Assembly (NCBI RefSeq): GCF_009789195.1
Contig: NZ_WSTC01000036.1
Coordinates: forward strand, 1 to 58,618
DNA length: 58,618 nt
From: Paenibacillus sp. MMS18-CY102
Lineage (GTDB): Bacteria > Bacillota > Bacilli > Paenibacillales > Paenibacillaceae
Reading direction: 5' to 3'
Below are positions 1 to 10,588 of this stretch, one piece after another. The notes below the pieces were generated by a model. The model made no database searches. It was not told the origin of the DNA and saw only the letters and a list, made by a program, of their open reading frames with translations. Positions within the stretch are counted from its first letter, which is position 1. Every line of letters starts with the position of its first letter. The translations under genes were made by a program, and so were the position numbers.

Positions 1-28
1 CGCCGCATAATCCATATTTAACCAACAC

Positions 29-46
29 CCTCCGCGCCAACGGAGG
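29..46. terminator. weak stem-loop at window start
   Basis: CCTCCG pairs with CGGAGG across a 6-nt loop, followed by an AT-rich TTATTT. It could be the end of a gene that lies outside the window. Only six pairs are seen and the T-run is poor, so this is a low-confidence call. The remaining bases to 200 hold no gene or clear promoter that I can support. Confidence 0.3.
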
Positions 47-214
47 TTATTTGGCATGTACAGAATTATAACAAGATTTTTTCCTGACACCAAGACCCCA
101 AAGCTTGACAAACATTAGCTGGTTTTTGTTTCAGGCATCGTTTTCCTGTTTTCGACAATTTAGGTATGTTTGTGAATGCGTTGGGGAAAATAGGGGCGAT
201 GGAGGTGAGAGCCT

Positions 215-1384
215 GTGAAAGGAGACAAGATTTTCGGACTATGGCCATTATCAATGATGCTAATCTTGTCGGTTGGCCTCGTTAATCATGTTGTCGTTAT
301 TCCACTGCTCCTTGATTCCGCAAAGCGCGATGGCTGGATTAGTGTGTTGATATCCGTTCCGGTAGTGCTGTTGTGGGCGCTTTTTCCGCTAATGTCCATT
401 CTAAAATCGATGAAAAACCAGTCGATTCACGCATGGCTGGATGGGCGTGTATCCGCATTTGCGAAGTGGGTGCTGTTAGCGCCGATAGTAGCTTTGCTTT
501 TATTTACAGTTTTTCATACGGTCATCGATGCTGTTTCGTTTGCAAATGCCACCTATATCCCACTTACGCCGGATATCGTTGTTTCCTTCGTATTTGTCTT
601 ATTATGTGCATACGGCGCATTGGCGGGGCTGCGGACGATTGCATTCGTTTCATGCATATTGCTTCCGATTGTGGTCATTCTAGGCGATTTTGTTATGTCA
701 GCGAACATTCCACACAAGGATTATAAATTTTTGCTGCCGATTGCTGAACATGGCTTTGGCCCGATTCTTAATGGCTCGTTATATTCGCTTAGTGCGTTAG
801 CCGAAATCTATGTTCTGATTTTAGTCCAGCCCCATATTGGCCGCAAATTTGGCCGTAAAGGGCTGAGTCTTCTTATCCTGTTTTTGGCGATTCTTTCGCT
901 AGGGCCGTTCACTGGAACAATCGCAGAGTTTGGCCCTTCAGAAGGGGAGAAGCTTCGCTTCCCGGCCTTCTCGCAATGGCGTTTGGTAACGATCGGGAAC
1001 TATATCGAGCATGTTGATTTTTTTGCGATTTACCAATGGATGTCAGGCTCGTTCATTCGAACTTCCATGGCGCTTTATCTGGTTACAGAATTGCTGTTCC
1101 GCAAGCGCCGTGCACAAATTCATGGGATCATCTGGCTGGCGCTATTTTTCGTGATCGTGACGACAGCTACGCTGCATAGGCAAATTATTTATCGTGATTT
1201 GCTGCGACAATACTTTTACTACACCGGCATGTTAGTTCTATTGCTTACGCTCTTGTTGTGGGGGATAGCGGCTGGAAGCAAGAAGCAAGGGAACGGCAAG
1301 GCGTCTGGGCAGCGGGCCCAGAAGGGTGAACAATTGCCCGAAGGAGGCGATAACAGTGAAGCAAACATTGAATCCAACGCATAA
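215..1384 (+). CDS. GerAB-family spore germination permease
   Basis: Integral membrane subunit of a germinant receptor, a member of the APC-like GerAB/YndE transporter family that acts in the inner membrane of the spore. The 389-residue product starts at GTG 215, eight bases after a GGAGGTGAG ribosome site. It shows about ten hydrophobic segments (first at about residues 10-28, last at about 338-354), with a polar, low-complexity C-terminal tail rich in G, K, E and N. Length fits the family (about 360-370) plus the tail. It overlaps the next gene (GerAA type) by 29 bases, so the three ger genes form one operon. Here the permease gene is first, whereas the classical order is A-B-C. The germinant cannot be read from sequence. 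Forespore sigma-G control is expected from family knowledge, but I could not point to a convincing sigma-G promoter. Confidence 0.9.
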   Translation: MKGDKIFGLWPLSMMLILSVGLVNHVVVIPLLLDSAKRDGWISVLISVPVVLLWALFPLMSILKSMKNQSIHAWLDGRVSAFAKWVLLAPIVALLLFTVFHTVIDAVSFANATYIPLTPDIVVSFVFVLLCAYGALAGLRTIAFVSCILLPIVVILGDFVMSANIPHKDYKFLLPIAEHGFGPILNGSLYSLSALAEIYVLILVQPHIGRKFGRKGLSLLILFLAILSLGPFTGTIAEFGPSEGEKLRFPAFSQWRLVTIGNYIEHVDFFAIYQWMSGSFIRTSMALYLVTELLFRKRRAQIHGIIWLALFFVIVTTATLHRQIIYRDLLRQYFYYTGMLVLLLTLLLWGIAAGSKKQGNGKASGQRAQKGEQLPEGGDNSEANIESNA

Positions 1385-2798
1385 AAAGGAGGGACCAGCG
1401 GCCGATCGCTCATTATCGCGATGGATAGATGCTGTTAATCTCTGTGGGGATGTTAGCACGCGCCATATACCTGTCGGCAAAAATGGCGGGGCGACGGTGT
1501 ATCTATTCTATTGCATCGGTATGATAGATAGCCGTGAGTTTCAAATGAGCGTATTGGATCAGCTTGAGCATTGGGAGCCGATTGATGGACATACTTCACC
1601 GCCTATTTTTATTCCACTGGAAGACGACACCAGCGAGGAAATGGCGTTTCAAGCGTTAGCCTCGGGAACGTTAATTGCCATTATCGAGGACCGTTGGTAT
1701 CGGGCGGACATCAATAGCCAGCCCGGGCGCCAACCTGAGGAATCGACGATGGAAGTTTCGCTTAAAGGCCCGCGGGATGGCTTTGTCGAGAAAATCGAAA
1801 CCAATATCGCGCTTGTGCGCAAACGTCTGCGGACACCTGATTTACGGTTTGAATTCCGGACGATAGGCAGTGCTACAGGAACGCAGGTTGCGGTTCTCTA
1901 CATGGCGAACAAAGCTGAAACTTATCTAATTGAAGAGATGAGGCGGCGCTTGGATGAGGTTAAGATTGAAGCCTTATATAGTTCTACCCAGCTAGAGGAG
2001 CTAATCTCAGACCGCCCAATGTCATTGTTCCCGCTAGTTGATTACATGGGACGGCCAGATTTTGTCGTTGAAGCACTCATGAATGGGCGGCTGGCCGTTA
2101 TTGTGGATGGGTCTCCTTCAGCGATCATTGCGCCAACCTCCATCACGTTGTTGATCAAATCGCCAGAGGATACGCATCTGCCGTATCATTATGTCTCACT
2201 TGAGCGGTTATTGCGTGCCATGGGGTTGGCAATTGCGTTATGCGTGCCGGGTTTTTGGGTAGCGCTCTCTGCCTTCAATAGCGATCAAATTCCGTTCGTC
2301 ATGCTTGCTACCGTGACGGTATCACGTTCAGGATTGCCCATGTCTGCCCCTATGGAGATGATGTTAATGCTGGCGATGTTCGAGCTGTTTCGAGAGGCGG
2401 GCGTTCGCCTGCCTCGTCCGGTCGGCCAGACCGTATCTGTAGTCGGAGGGCTAATTGTCGGGGATGCAGCCATACGGGCAGGCCTCACGTCACCTACGAT
2501 GCTCGTTGCAGCTGCTGTAACCGCCGTTGCGACGTTTACGCTCGTAAACCAGAATTTGAATGGCTCGGTGAGCGTGATCCGGCTGTTTATATTAGTGCTG
2601 TCCTCTATACTTGGCATTTTCGGATTATTCGTCGGGCTGTTCGTAGTTGTCGTGTACATGTGTTCCTTGGAATCGTTCGGCCAGCCTTATATGTTGCCGC
2701 TCGCGCCATTCCGCTGGAAACAGGCACTTGGCGCACTGCTTCAACTGCCGTGGTCGCTGCGGCGGGGCAGGCGCAAAGGGCAAGGCGGCAGTGCATGA
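1356..2798 (+). CDS. GerAA-family spore germination protein
   Basis: A subunit of the germinant receptor. I chose GTG 1356 (480 residues, VKQTLNPTHKK) because AAGGAGG lies eight bases upstream; an earlier GTG at 1326 has no ribosome site. The N-terminal about 280 residues form the large soluble domain typical of GerA proteins. The C-terminal part carries about five to six membrane segments, beginning near residue 295 (LERLLRAMGLAIALCVPGFW), with the conserved P-M-S-A-P-MEMM stretch and the later VG-G-AI-AG region. Length matches the family (about 480-500). It overlaps both neighbours: the stop shares ATGA with the GerAC-type gene. Together the three products form one inner-membrane receptor complex; the ligand is unknown. 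Confidence 0.92.
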   Translation: MKQTLNPTHKKEGPAADRSLSRWIDAVNLCGDVSTRHIPVGKNGGATVYLFYCIGMIDSREFQMSVLDQLEHWEPIDGHTSPPIFIPLEDDTSEEMAFQALASGTLIAIIEDRWYRADINSQPGRQPEESTMEVSLKGPRDGFVEKIETNIALVRKRLRTPDLRFEFRTIGSATGTQVAVLYMANKAETYLIEEMRRRLDEVKIEALYSSTQLEELISDRPMSLFPLVDYMGRPDFVVEALMNGRLAVIVDGSPSAIIAPTSITLLIKSPEDTHLPYHYVSLERLLRAMGLAIALCVPGFWVALSAFNSDQIPFVMLATVTVSRSGLPMSAPMEMMLMLAMFELFREAGVRLPRPVGQTVSVVGGLIVGDAAIRAGLTSPTMLVAAAVTAVATFTLVNQNLNGSVSVIRLFILVLSSILGIFGLFVGLFVVVVYMCSLESFGQPYMLPLAPFRWKQALGALLQLPWSLRRGRRKGQGGSA

Positions 2799-3940
2799 TC
2801 GCGCGTAACATAGGCAAGGCCATTCGATTGCTGCTGGCTGCAGCCGTGATGCTGGCAATAAGCGGCTGCTGGGACGAGGTTGATTTGCAGGAAGTCGGCT
2901 ATGTAACGGCTATGGGCATAGACTACGTAGACGGCAAGTATGAGTTGTATGGCGAGATGATTGGCTTCAATACCATTGCCAAGTCAGAGGGTACCCAACC
3001 GGCAGAAGGGGCTAACACATGGGTTGGTCGCGCGGAAGGAAAAACGCTGTTGGTTGCTTTTCAACAATTAATGAGATCTACGCAATATCAGCTCAGCCTG
3101 GATCATTTGAAGTCGCTCGTGATCAACCAGCGTGCATTGGGCATGCTTGATGAGGTGCTAGACGGATTGAACCGGCAGCGGGCATCACGGTATACCGTGT
3201 GGGTATTCGGTACGCAGGAACCGTTTGATAAGCTGTTTGGGGCAGATACGATTTTTAACCGTTCCCCCCTTGTTAGCGTGTTGTACTCACCTAGGCTCAT
3301 TTTTCAACAGGACAGCTCTTACTTGCCTTTAAATATGCAAATGTTTATTCAACAGCTCGATGAGCCGAGCTATACGACGGTGTTGCCGAATTTGAGCACG
3401 AATAACGTTGCATGGAAGCAACAGCAAAAGTCTCTCAATCTCTACGAACTAAATGGCGTCTACACGTTTAAGAACCGCGAATACAACAATTATATTGCGG
3501 ATAGCCAAATTAATGGGTTGCGTTGGATTCAACCTGAATTTTCACATTCGATTATCGGGTTTCCGATTGGTGATGGCCGCGTTTCAATATCCGTTGATAA
3601 GGTGAAGTGGACAATCAAGGATGGGGGCGGGATCCCGCGGCGATTCCGAGTACAGCTTAAGCTTCACATACATACAATCGAAATCGAGGGAGAGCACACA
3701 GCCAAGCAGATTGAGGAAGCCACGAGCCAGTTCGTGAAAAATGAGGTAAAAAAAACGTTTTTGGCAGGGCTGGAGAAGAAATCCGACCTGTTGCAATTAA
3801 GGCTCCACCTGTATCGTTATCACAATGCATACTGGAAGAAATATGCATCGAATGATAATTGGCTGCCAGGTGCGGATGATGTGACGATTGAAGTCAATAG
3901 CGTATTAAAGAATAGCGGCAAATACGACTTGAGGGATTAA
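2795..3940 (+). CDS. Ger(x)C-family spore germination lipoprotein
   Basis: C subunit of the germinant receptor, a lipoprotein on the outer face of the spore inner membrane. The start is ATG 2795, inside the ATGA overlap with the preceding stop, giving 381 residues. A longer open frame reaches back to 2660 but would run through the A gene. The signal peptide ends in the lipobox ISGC with the lipid-modified cysteine at residue 25, followed by WDEVDLQE, a hallmark of this family (GCWDxxEL). The C-terminal domain with DVTIEVNSVLKNSG is also typical. No terminator is visible before the groES promoter at about 4.0 kb. Confidence 0.92.
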   Translation: MIARNIGKAIRLLLAAAVMLAISGCWDEVDLQEVGYVTAMGIDYVDGKYELYGEMIGFNTIAKSEGTQPAEGANTWVGRAEGKTLLVAFQQLMRSTQYQLSLDHLKSLVINQRALGMLDEVLDGLNRQRASRYTVWVFGTQEPFDKLFGADTIFNRSPLVSVLYSPRLIFQQDSSYLPLNMQMFIQQLDEPSYTTVLPNLSTNNVAWKQQQKSLNLYELNGVYTFKNREYNNYIADSQINGLRWIQPEFSHSIIGFPIGDGRVSISVDKVKWTIKDGGGIPRRFRVQLKLHIHTIEIEGEHTAKQIEEATSQFVKNEVKKTFLAGLEKKSDLLQLRLHLYRYHNAYWKKYASNDNWLPGADDVTIEVNSVLKNSGKYDLRD

Positions 3941-3997
3941 TCCGGTCGCGACCGATGATTTCGTTTGTTAAAAAACAATAAAACAGCGGCTTGGCAC

Positions 3998-4026
3998 TTG
4001 AAATATGGACGCAAAATGAGTATTAT
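3998..4026 (+). promoter_or_regulatory. sigma-A promoter of groESL
   Basis: TTGAAA (3998-4003) and TATTAT (4021-4026) are separated by exactly 17 bases, each one mismatch from the sigma-A consensus. The CIRCE operator begins 12 bases downstream, where HrcA operators usually sit. Confidence 0.75.
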
Positions 4027-4037
4027 AAAGTTGGTTG

Positions 4038-4064
4038 TTAGCACTTGACTCGTATGAGTGCTAA
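4038..4064 (+). promoter_or_regulatory. CIRCE operator (HrcA binding site)
   Basis: TTAGCACTT-N9-GAGTGCTAA, an inverted repeat that matches the CIRCE consensus TTAGCACTC-N9-GAGTGCTAA at 17 of 18 arm positions. HrcA repressor binding here gives heat-shock control of groESL. The single mismatch is the last base of the left arm. Confidence 0.95.
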
Positions 4065-4106
4065 CGAAAGAAAAGACGTAACATTTTCAAAAGGAGGCTA
4101 TTTTTC

Positions 4107-4388
4107 ATGATCAAACCTTTGGGTGAACGCGTATTGGTAGAGCCGATCGCGAAAGAAGAAACGACGGCAAGCGGAATCTTGCTTCCAGACACGGCGAAAG
4201 AGAAGCCGCAAGAAGGCAAAATCATCGCGGTAGGCAGCGGCACGCTGAAAGACGGCGCTCGCATCGCGCTTGAAGTACAGGTTGGCGATCGCGTCCTGTT
4301 CTCCAAATACGCAGGAACAGAAATCAAATACGAAGGCAAAGAGTATTTGATTATGAAGGAAAGCGACATTCACGCGATCCTGGGCTAA
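4107..4388 (+). CDS. groES: co-chaperonin GroES
   Basis: Ten-kilodalton co-chaperonin that caps the GroEL ring in the cytoplasm. The 93-residue product begins [13 protein letters not shown] and carries the mobile loop (about residues 17-32, [16 protein letters not shown]) and the C-terminal [13 protein letters not shown]. The length is exactly that of the family. AAAGGAGG lies 11 bases before the ATG. It is the first gene of a heat-shock operon with CIRCE upstream and groEL 88 bases downstream. Confidence 0.98.
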   Translation: MIKPLGERVLVEPIAKEETTASGILLPDTAKEKPQEGKIIAVGSGTLKDGARIALEVQVGDRVLFSKYAGTEIKYEGKEYLIMKESDIHAILG

Positions 4389-4452
4389 TCGCCTGCGATT
4401 GAATCGACATACAAGCAAGTCCATAACGGAGCGGAAGCTCTGCATACATTAA

Positions 4453-6105
<1,653 letters not shown>

Positions 6106-6138
6106 GTAGTTTTTAAAAACCTTGATATATCAAGGGAA

Positions 6139-6166
6139 ACGGGACCTTTCGGGGTCCCGTTTTTGT
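6139..6166 (+). terminator. terminator of groESL
   Basis: ACGGGACC pairs with GGTCCCGT across a 6-nt loop and is followed by a T-rich run (TTTTGTTT). Confidence 0.9.
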
Positions 6167-6335
6167 TTGAAAATAACAGAAAAATAACATGCTCTGTAGC
6201 CGCGAGAAATAAATATCGCTGTTTATATTAACATTCATTCGTATAGAATAGATAAGTAAAAGTCTATGTTATAAAATGATATAATTGGATGCAGGCTATT
6301 CATTTAATTAATTAGGCTAGAGAGGGAGTGAATGT

Positions 6336-8120
6336 ATGGCGACAATCGTTAGCCAAAAATCAACGCCATTAACGGAACCTCCGAAATTTTTTATAGGCGA
6401 GTCTAATTTTACCCAATATATGCTAGGTGACTTCGTCTATGTAGATAAGACTTTATTTTTAAAAAAATGGTGGACAAACGGCGCTAAAGTATCTTTAATC
6501 GTAAGGCCGCGAAGATTTTCTAAAACGACTGTAATGTCAATGGTGGACACTTGGTTTAAGTGTACGGATGCTATGTTTCCGTTTATTGGAACGCAAATAA
6601 TGGATGAGTTTCCGGATGATTTAATGAATGTTCGAGGAACCGTTGAGTCGATTTTCATGACTTTCAAGGACATTCATGCGACATCATGGCAGGGGCTTTA
6701 CTCTGGATTGTCTAGATGCTTTAATGGGGTTCGAATCGAATACATGGATGAGTACCGTGAATATAAGCAATTTTTCAGTGAAAATGAGGTTCCGTTGGAG
6801 GAGGATTACGAGAGCCGAATAACGTTTTTATTGGATGAATTCGTTATGTTCATGCGATACTTATCCAAGGTCAAGGATAGGAAGCTTATTATTTTAATAG
6901 ACGAGTACGATAAAATACTGATGGATGCCTCATCTCCAGTTGGAGGGTCCATTTACTTTGATAAAGTGCTTGCGATATACCGAAACTTTCTAAACTCATT
7001 GTTAAAAGACACCCCGTTTGTCGAGAGAGCCATCCTAACTGGGGTGCTTCCGCTGGCTGCCAACAGCGTGCTTAGTGCCTTCAACAATGCGGTTAAGGAT
7101 TCATTCCTCGCGGCGACGTATGAGGACACTTTCGGATTCACGCCCGAAGAAACGGATGTGTTGACCTCGGGATGGATGAAAGAAGAAGAAAGAAGCGATT
7201 TAAACGATCTATTGTATGGGTATACATCCGGCAATTCGATTGTGTATAATCCATGGAGCGTTATTAACCGGATTACGTCTATCGCGAACGGCGACCCTTC
7301 CGCGATGAATACATGGTCTTCATCAGGCAATACGGATTGGATTGAATATCATCAAACGCTAAACGAAGAAGAGACGGAGAGTGTTTCTTCGTTGCTTATG
7401 GGGGAGCTGGTAACAGTCCCTATCAATCATGAGCTTAGCTATAAAGATAGTGTTAGCAATTTCACCAATTTTTTAACCTATGCTTTTTACACAGGGTATT
7501 TGTCTTTTGCGGAAGCAACTAGCGAATTAGTATCGTTCAGAGTCCCTAATAAAGAGGTTTTGAACGCTTGGATTTATAATTTGAATAAATTAGTTAATAT
7601 TGGAACAACTCATAATTGGGCAACTATATTGGACGGATTGAATGCTAGTCCCGAGAGTGAGGATGAGCTTGAGGCAATATTGCATGATCTTCTTGATCAA
7701 AGCGGAAGCTATTGGGACATCGGAGTGAAGGAAAATGCCTATCACCTGTGGATTCTTGGACTGATGTGCTCGTTGACAGGCAGCCATAAAATTTCATCAA
7801 ATAGGGAAGCAGGCGCTGGTCGATTTGATATTGCTGTTGTACCGCTCAGTGGATTCAAGAAAGCGAGAAATTACGTATTCGAGCTTAAGCAGTCATCGAA
7901 CGTTTCAAGTTTAACAGAAGATGCGACAATGGCGGTCAAGCAAGTAAAGGACAATCGGTACTACCGGTTTTTCGAAAACGATAATGACATCGTCATTATT
8001 GGCTTGTCTGCATTCCGTAAGGAATTGGATGTAAAAATCGAGATATGCAAAAGGGAATCTTTAATTGAACATGCTGTGAAATTAAAGGAAAGCAAACAGA
8101 GGGGCAAAACCAAGCCGTAG
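6336..8120 (+). CDS. AAA-ATPase-like / PD-(D/E)XK nuclease-family protein
   Basis: The 594-residue product matches the architecture of the AAA-ATPase_like family (Pfam PF09820) with a C-terminal PD-(D/E)XK nuclease-like domain (PF08011), a family of often multicopy, mobile genes of unknown role. Seen: FVYVDKTLFLKKW (about residues 33-46), a P-loop equivalent RPRRFSKTT (57-65) where the family normally has RPRRFGKT, a Walker B LIILIDEYDK (about 185-195), and a nuclease motif GRFDIAV-(17)-FELKQ with D498, E516 and K518. The ATG at 6336 follows GAGGGAG, and TATAAT occurs at 6280 without a good -35. The gene is visibly AT-richer than its neighbours and sits between groEL and a probable groEL fragment, which suggests insertion by horizontal transfer. 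Activity is not proven; the Gly-to-Ser change in the P-loop is odd. Confidence 0.85.
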   Translation: MATIVSQKSTPLTEPPKFFIGESNFTQYMLGDFVYVDKTLFLKKWWTNGAKVSLIVRPRRFSKTTVMSMVDTWFKCTDAMFPFIGTQIMDEFPDDLMNVRGTVESIFMTFKDIHATSWQGLYSGLSRCFNGVRIEYMDEYREYKQFFSENEVPLEEDYESRITFLLDEFVMFMRYLSKVKDRKLIILIDEYDKILMDASSPVGGSIYFDKVLAIYRNFLNSLLKDTPFVERAILTGVLPLAANSVLSAFNNAVKDSFLAATYEDTFGFTPEETDVLTSGWMKEEERSDLNDLLYGYTSGNSIVYNPWSVINRITSIANGDPSAMNTWSSSGNTDWIEYHQTLNEEETESVSSLLMGELVTVPINHELSYKDSVSNFTNFLTYAFYTGYLSFAEATSELVSFRVPNKEVLNAWIYNLNKLVNIGTTHNWATILDGLNASPESEDELEAILHDLLDQSGSYWDIGVKENAYHLWILGLMCSLTGSHKISSNREAGAGRFDIAVVPLSGFKKARNYVFELKQSSNVSSLTEDATMAVKQVKDNRYYRFFENDNDIVIIGLSAFRKELDVKIEICKRESLIEHAVKLKESKQRGKTKP

Positions 8121-8132
8121 GGAATAAAAAAG

Positions 8133-8210
8133 CTTACGGTTGAAGAAGGGGTCGTAACCGGCGAGCCTGCTGTTGCCGGCAAGCTAGAACTGAACAAGGG
8201 ATCAAAATGA
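8133..8210 (+). pseudogene. probable groEL remnant with internal deletion
   Basis: This stretch, read in one frame to TGA at 8208, gives LTVEEGVVTG joined to EPAVAGKLELNKGSK. The first part resembles GroEL residues 404-412 (AVEEGIVSG; about 20 of 25 bases identical) and the second resembles 515-526 ([12 protein letters not shown]; about 24 of 29 bases identical in the core). About 100 codons in between are missing. No ribosome site or start codon is present. I infer a decayed, internally deleted copy of the 3' part of groEL, left downstream of the inserted AAA-ATPase-like gene. The match is short, so chance cannot be fully excluded. An open frame of 25 codons follows at 8236-8313 (MNSFQLKLEP...), without ribosome site; I do not call it. 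Confidence 0.5.
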
Positions 8211-8325
8211 TCGCAGCATCCCATTCATTGTTTTAATGAATTCTTTTCAATTGAAACTAGAGCCAGCAAGCAAGGCGCAAGAAATGGCAGAGGCGCATGA
8301 AGTGAATGAATAGCCATTTAAACAA

Positions 8326-8356
8326 AATCCCCCGAGCCGCTCTGGCTCGGGGGATT
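8326..8356 (-). terminator. terminator of the glnQ operon
   Basis: A perfect 13-bp stem, AATCCCCCGAGCC with GGCTCGGGGGATT, with a 5-nt loop. On the minus strand it is followed by TTTTGTTT, so it ends the leftward amino-acid transporter operon; on the plus strand the T-run is weak. Confidence 0.85.
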
Positions 8357-8385
8357 CGTTATTAGTCGCTGCACCGCACCAAGCG

Positions 8386-9108
8386 CTACAGCACCATCTC
8401 CAGAAACCGCGCCGCCCGCTCGCTCTCCGGCTTGGTGAAGAACTGCTCCGGCGTCGCTTTCTCGACGAGCAGCCCGCCGTCAAGGAAGTAGATGGTTCCC
8501 GCTGCTTCGCGTGCGAACTTCATCTCATGCGTGACGATGAGCATCGTCATGCCGGTTGAGGCAAGCCCTTGGATGACGGCGAGCACTTCCTTGACCATCT
8601 CGGGATCAAGCGCTGACGTAGGCTCGTCGAAGAGCATGACGTCCGGGTCCATGGCGAGGCTGCGCGCAATGGCGATACGCTGCTTTTGCCCGCCGGAGAG
8701 GCGGGACGGATATGCGTCGGCCTTGTCAGACAGGCCAACCCGTGCGAGCAAGCTAAGCGCAGTTTCATGTGCTTCATCGCGCGAGAGGCCTTTGACCCGC
8801 ATCGGCGCGAACGTAATATTGTCCATGACGGTCATGTGCGGGAACAGGTGGAAATGCTGAAACACCATGCCGATCCGCTGCCGGATACGCGTTATATCGG
8901 TACGGGGATCGGTAATGACGGTTTTGTCGAACGTAATCTTGCCGCTTGTCGGCGTCTCCAGCAAGTTCAGACAACGCAGGAAAGTGGACTTGCCCGACCC
9001 GGACGGTCCGATAACAGCGACGACCTCGCCTTTCTCCACCGTCGTCGAAATGCCGCGCAGCACCTCGTGTTTGCCATACGATTTCGTTAATTGTTCTACA
9101 TTAATCAC
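8386..9108 (-). CDS. glnQ: polar amino acid ABC transporter ATP-binding protein (GlnQ type)
   Basis: Cytoplasmic ATPase energising the fused receptor/permease encoded just upstream. I start at GTG 9108 (VINVEQLTKSYGKHEVLRG), nine to ten bases after AAAGGAGG, giving 240 residues, the standard GlnQ length; a longer frame to 9162 has no ribosome site. Motifs in order: Walker A GPSGSGKST, Q-loop GMVFQHFHLFPHMTV, signature LSGGQKQRIAIARSL, Walker B VMLFDEPTSALDPE, and the H-loop VTHEM. It overlaps the stop of the preceding gene by eight bases, indicating translational coupling. Substrate (glutamine or another polar amino acid) is inferred from the family only. Confidence 0.93.
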   Translation of the reverse strand: MINVEQLTKSYGKHEVLRGISTTVEKGEVVAVIGPSGSGKSTFLRCLNLLETPTSGKITFDKTVITDPRTDITRIRQRIGMVFQHFHLFPHMTVMDNITFAPMRVKGLSRDEAHETALSLLARVGLSDKADAYPSRLSGGQKQRIAIARSLAMDPDVMLFDEPTSALDPEMVKEVLAVIQGLASTGMTMLIVTHEMKFAREAAGTIYFLDGGLLVEKATPEQFFTKPESERAARFLEMVL

Positions 9109-10588
9109 TGCGGCGCAGCCTCCTTTCGAGCAGACGGGCAAGCGTTGTAAGAATGAGCACAAGGCAGTAATAGATCGCTCCGACGAACAGCAGCGCTTCG
9201 AAGGCGCGGAATGTCCCTGCCTGTACGACGCTGGCGCGGCGCATCAAATCCCCCACACCGATAACGGAGACGAGTGATGATTCCTTGAGCAGTGCGACGC
9301 ATTCATTGACGAGCGCGGGCAAAATGTTTTTCACTGCCTGCGGCATAATAATGCTTCGCATCATCGTCCGATACGGGATGCCAAGCGCCATGGCGGCTTC
9401 GCGTTGCCCGCGATCGACGGCCATGATGCCGCCCCGGATCGTCTCCGACAAATAGGCAGCCGAGTTGAGCCCGAAGGCAAGCCCTGCAGCCAGCAGCGCC
9501 GGGATATCGTAATCGAACAGCTGCGGCGTTGCAAAGTAGATAATAAACAGCTGCAAGAGCAGCGGCGTGCCGCGGAACACGGACGTATAAACCGTGGCGA
9601 ATAGTTGCAGCGGGCGAATTGATGAGATTTTGAACAGCGTTAGAATGGAGCCCCAGACGAAGCCGAACAGCGCCGATACGAGCGTGAACAGCAGCGTCAC
9701 GAAAATGCCGCGCACGAGATATCCGACATACCCGTTCAAAACGCTAAAGTCCAAATTGCTGTGATTGCCCGTCTGCGTGCCTGTTTGCTGGTTAAACCAC
9801 TTATCGATCATCTTCTGCTTCTCGCCTGATGAATCCAGTGCTGCAAGCTCCGTGTTAAATGGGGCGACAAGCGCAGACCCTTTCGGGAAGGCAATAGCAT
9901 AACCCTCATCTTCATCGCCTGATGGGATCATCGTAAAGGCCAGATCGGCATTCGATTCGATGTATCCGATTGCGACCGCATCCTCGACGATGGCCGCATC
10001 GATGCGGTTAGACTTAAGCTCCTGAATGAGAGCGGAGATCGTGTTGAGCTTCGTGACCTTCGCATTGTTCAGGCCAGCAATGGCCGTTTCTTGCGTGGAG
10101 CCAAGCTGGACGCCGATTCTCCCGTTTTCAAGCTCTTGCAGTGTAGTGAAAGGTTTCTTCTTCTTGGACACAATCGTATTGCGTGCTGAATAGTACGAGT
10201 CAGAGAAATCGACGTTCTCTTTGCGCTCAGGTGTTACGGACATGCCTGACATGACAAAATCGACCCGGCCCGTCTGCAGCGCGGCGATCAGCCCGTTGAA
10301 GTCCATAGCAGAGATCTCTAATTTGCAGCCGAGTTTCGATGTAATCGCCTTGGCGATATCAATATCTAGCCCAACGATTTCCCCTCCATGCTTGGCATCG
10401 ACGTTCTCGTATGGCGGATAGTCTGGGGACGTGCCCATGACGAGCGTTTTGCCATCTTGGCATAAGGAAGTGACCGCATTCGATGTTAGGGTGTTCGCAC
10501 CGCTTCGATCCGTAGGTCCAAACACGCCTAGCAGGATAAATACGATCAACGTGAGGGCGAGTATTCTCACAATTGCGCTTTTGTTCAT
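9101..10588 (-). CDS. fused substrate-binding protein / permease of a polar amino acid ABC transporter
   Basis: A single 495-residue chain carries both the extracellular receptor and the membrane domain. An N-terminal hydrophobic segment (about residues 7-24) without lipobox leads to a SBP_bac_3 domain (about 43-265, with TLVMGTSPDYPPYENVD and GLDIDIAKAI). A His/Met-family permease domain (about 285-490) follows, with the EAA loop EAAMALGIPYRTMMRSIIMPQAV region. This fusion is known for GlnP-like systems of lactic acid bacteria and other Firmicutes. The start ATG at 10588 follows AGAGGTG. It is the first gene of a two-gene minus-strand operon. The glutamine/glutamate specificity is inferred. 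Confidence 0.9.
   Translation of the reverse strand: MNKSAIVRILALTLIVFILLGVFGPTDRSGANTLTSNAVTSLCQDGKTLVMGTSPDYPPYENVDAKHGGEIVGLDIDIAKAITSKLGCKLEISAMDFNGLIAALQTGRVDFVMSGMSVTPERKENVDFSDSYYSARNTIVSKKKKPFTTLQELENGRIGVQLGSTQETAIAGLNNAKVTKLNTISALIQELKSNRIDAAIVEDAVAIGYIESNADLAFTMIPSGDEDEGYAIAFPKGSALVAPFNTELAALDSSGEKQKMIDKWFNQQTGTQTGNHSNLDFSVLNGYVGYLVRGIFVTLLFTLVSALFGFVWGSILTLFKISSIRPLQLFATVYTSVFRGTPLLLQLFIIYFATPQLFDYDIPALLAAGLAFGLNSAAYLSETIRGGIMAVDRGQREAAMALGIPYRTMMRSIIMPQAVKNILPALVNECVALLKESSLVSVIGVGDLMRRASVVQAGTFRAFEALLFVGAIYYCLVLILTTLARLLERRLRRSD

Noticed and set aside
8236-8313. 25-codon frame after the groEL remnant
   Set aside because: No ribosome site, no recognisable motif, ends just before a minus-strand terminator.
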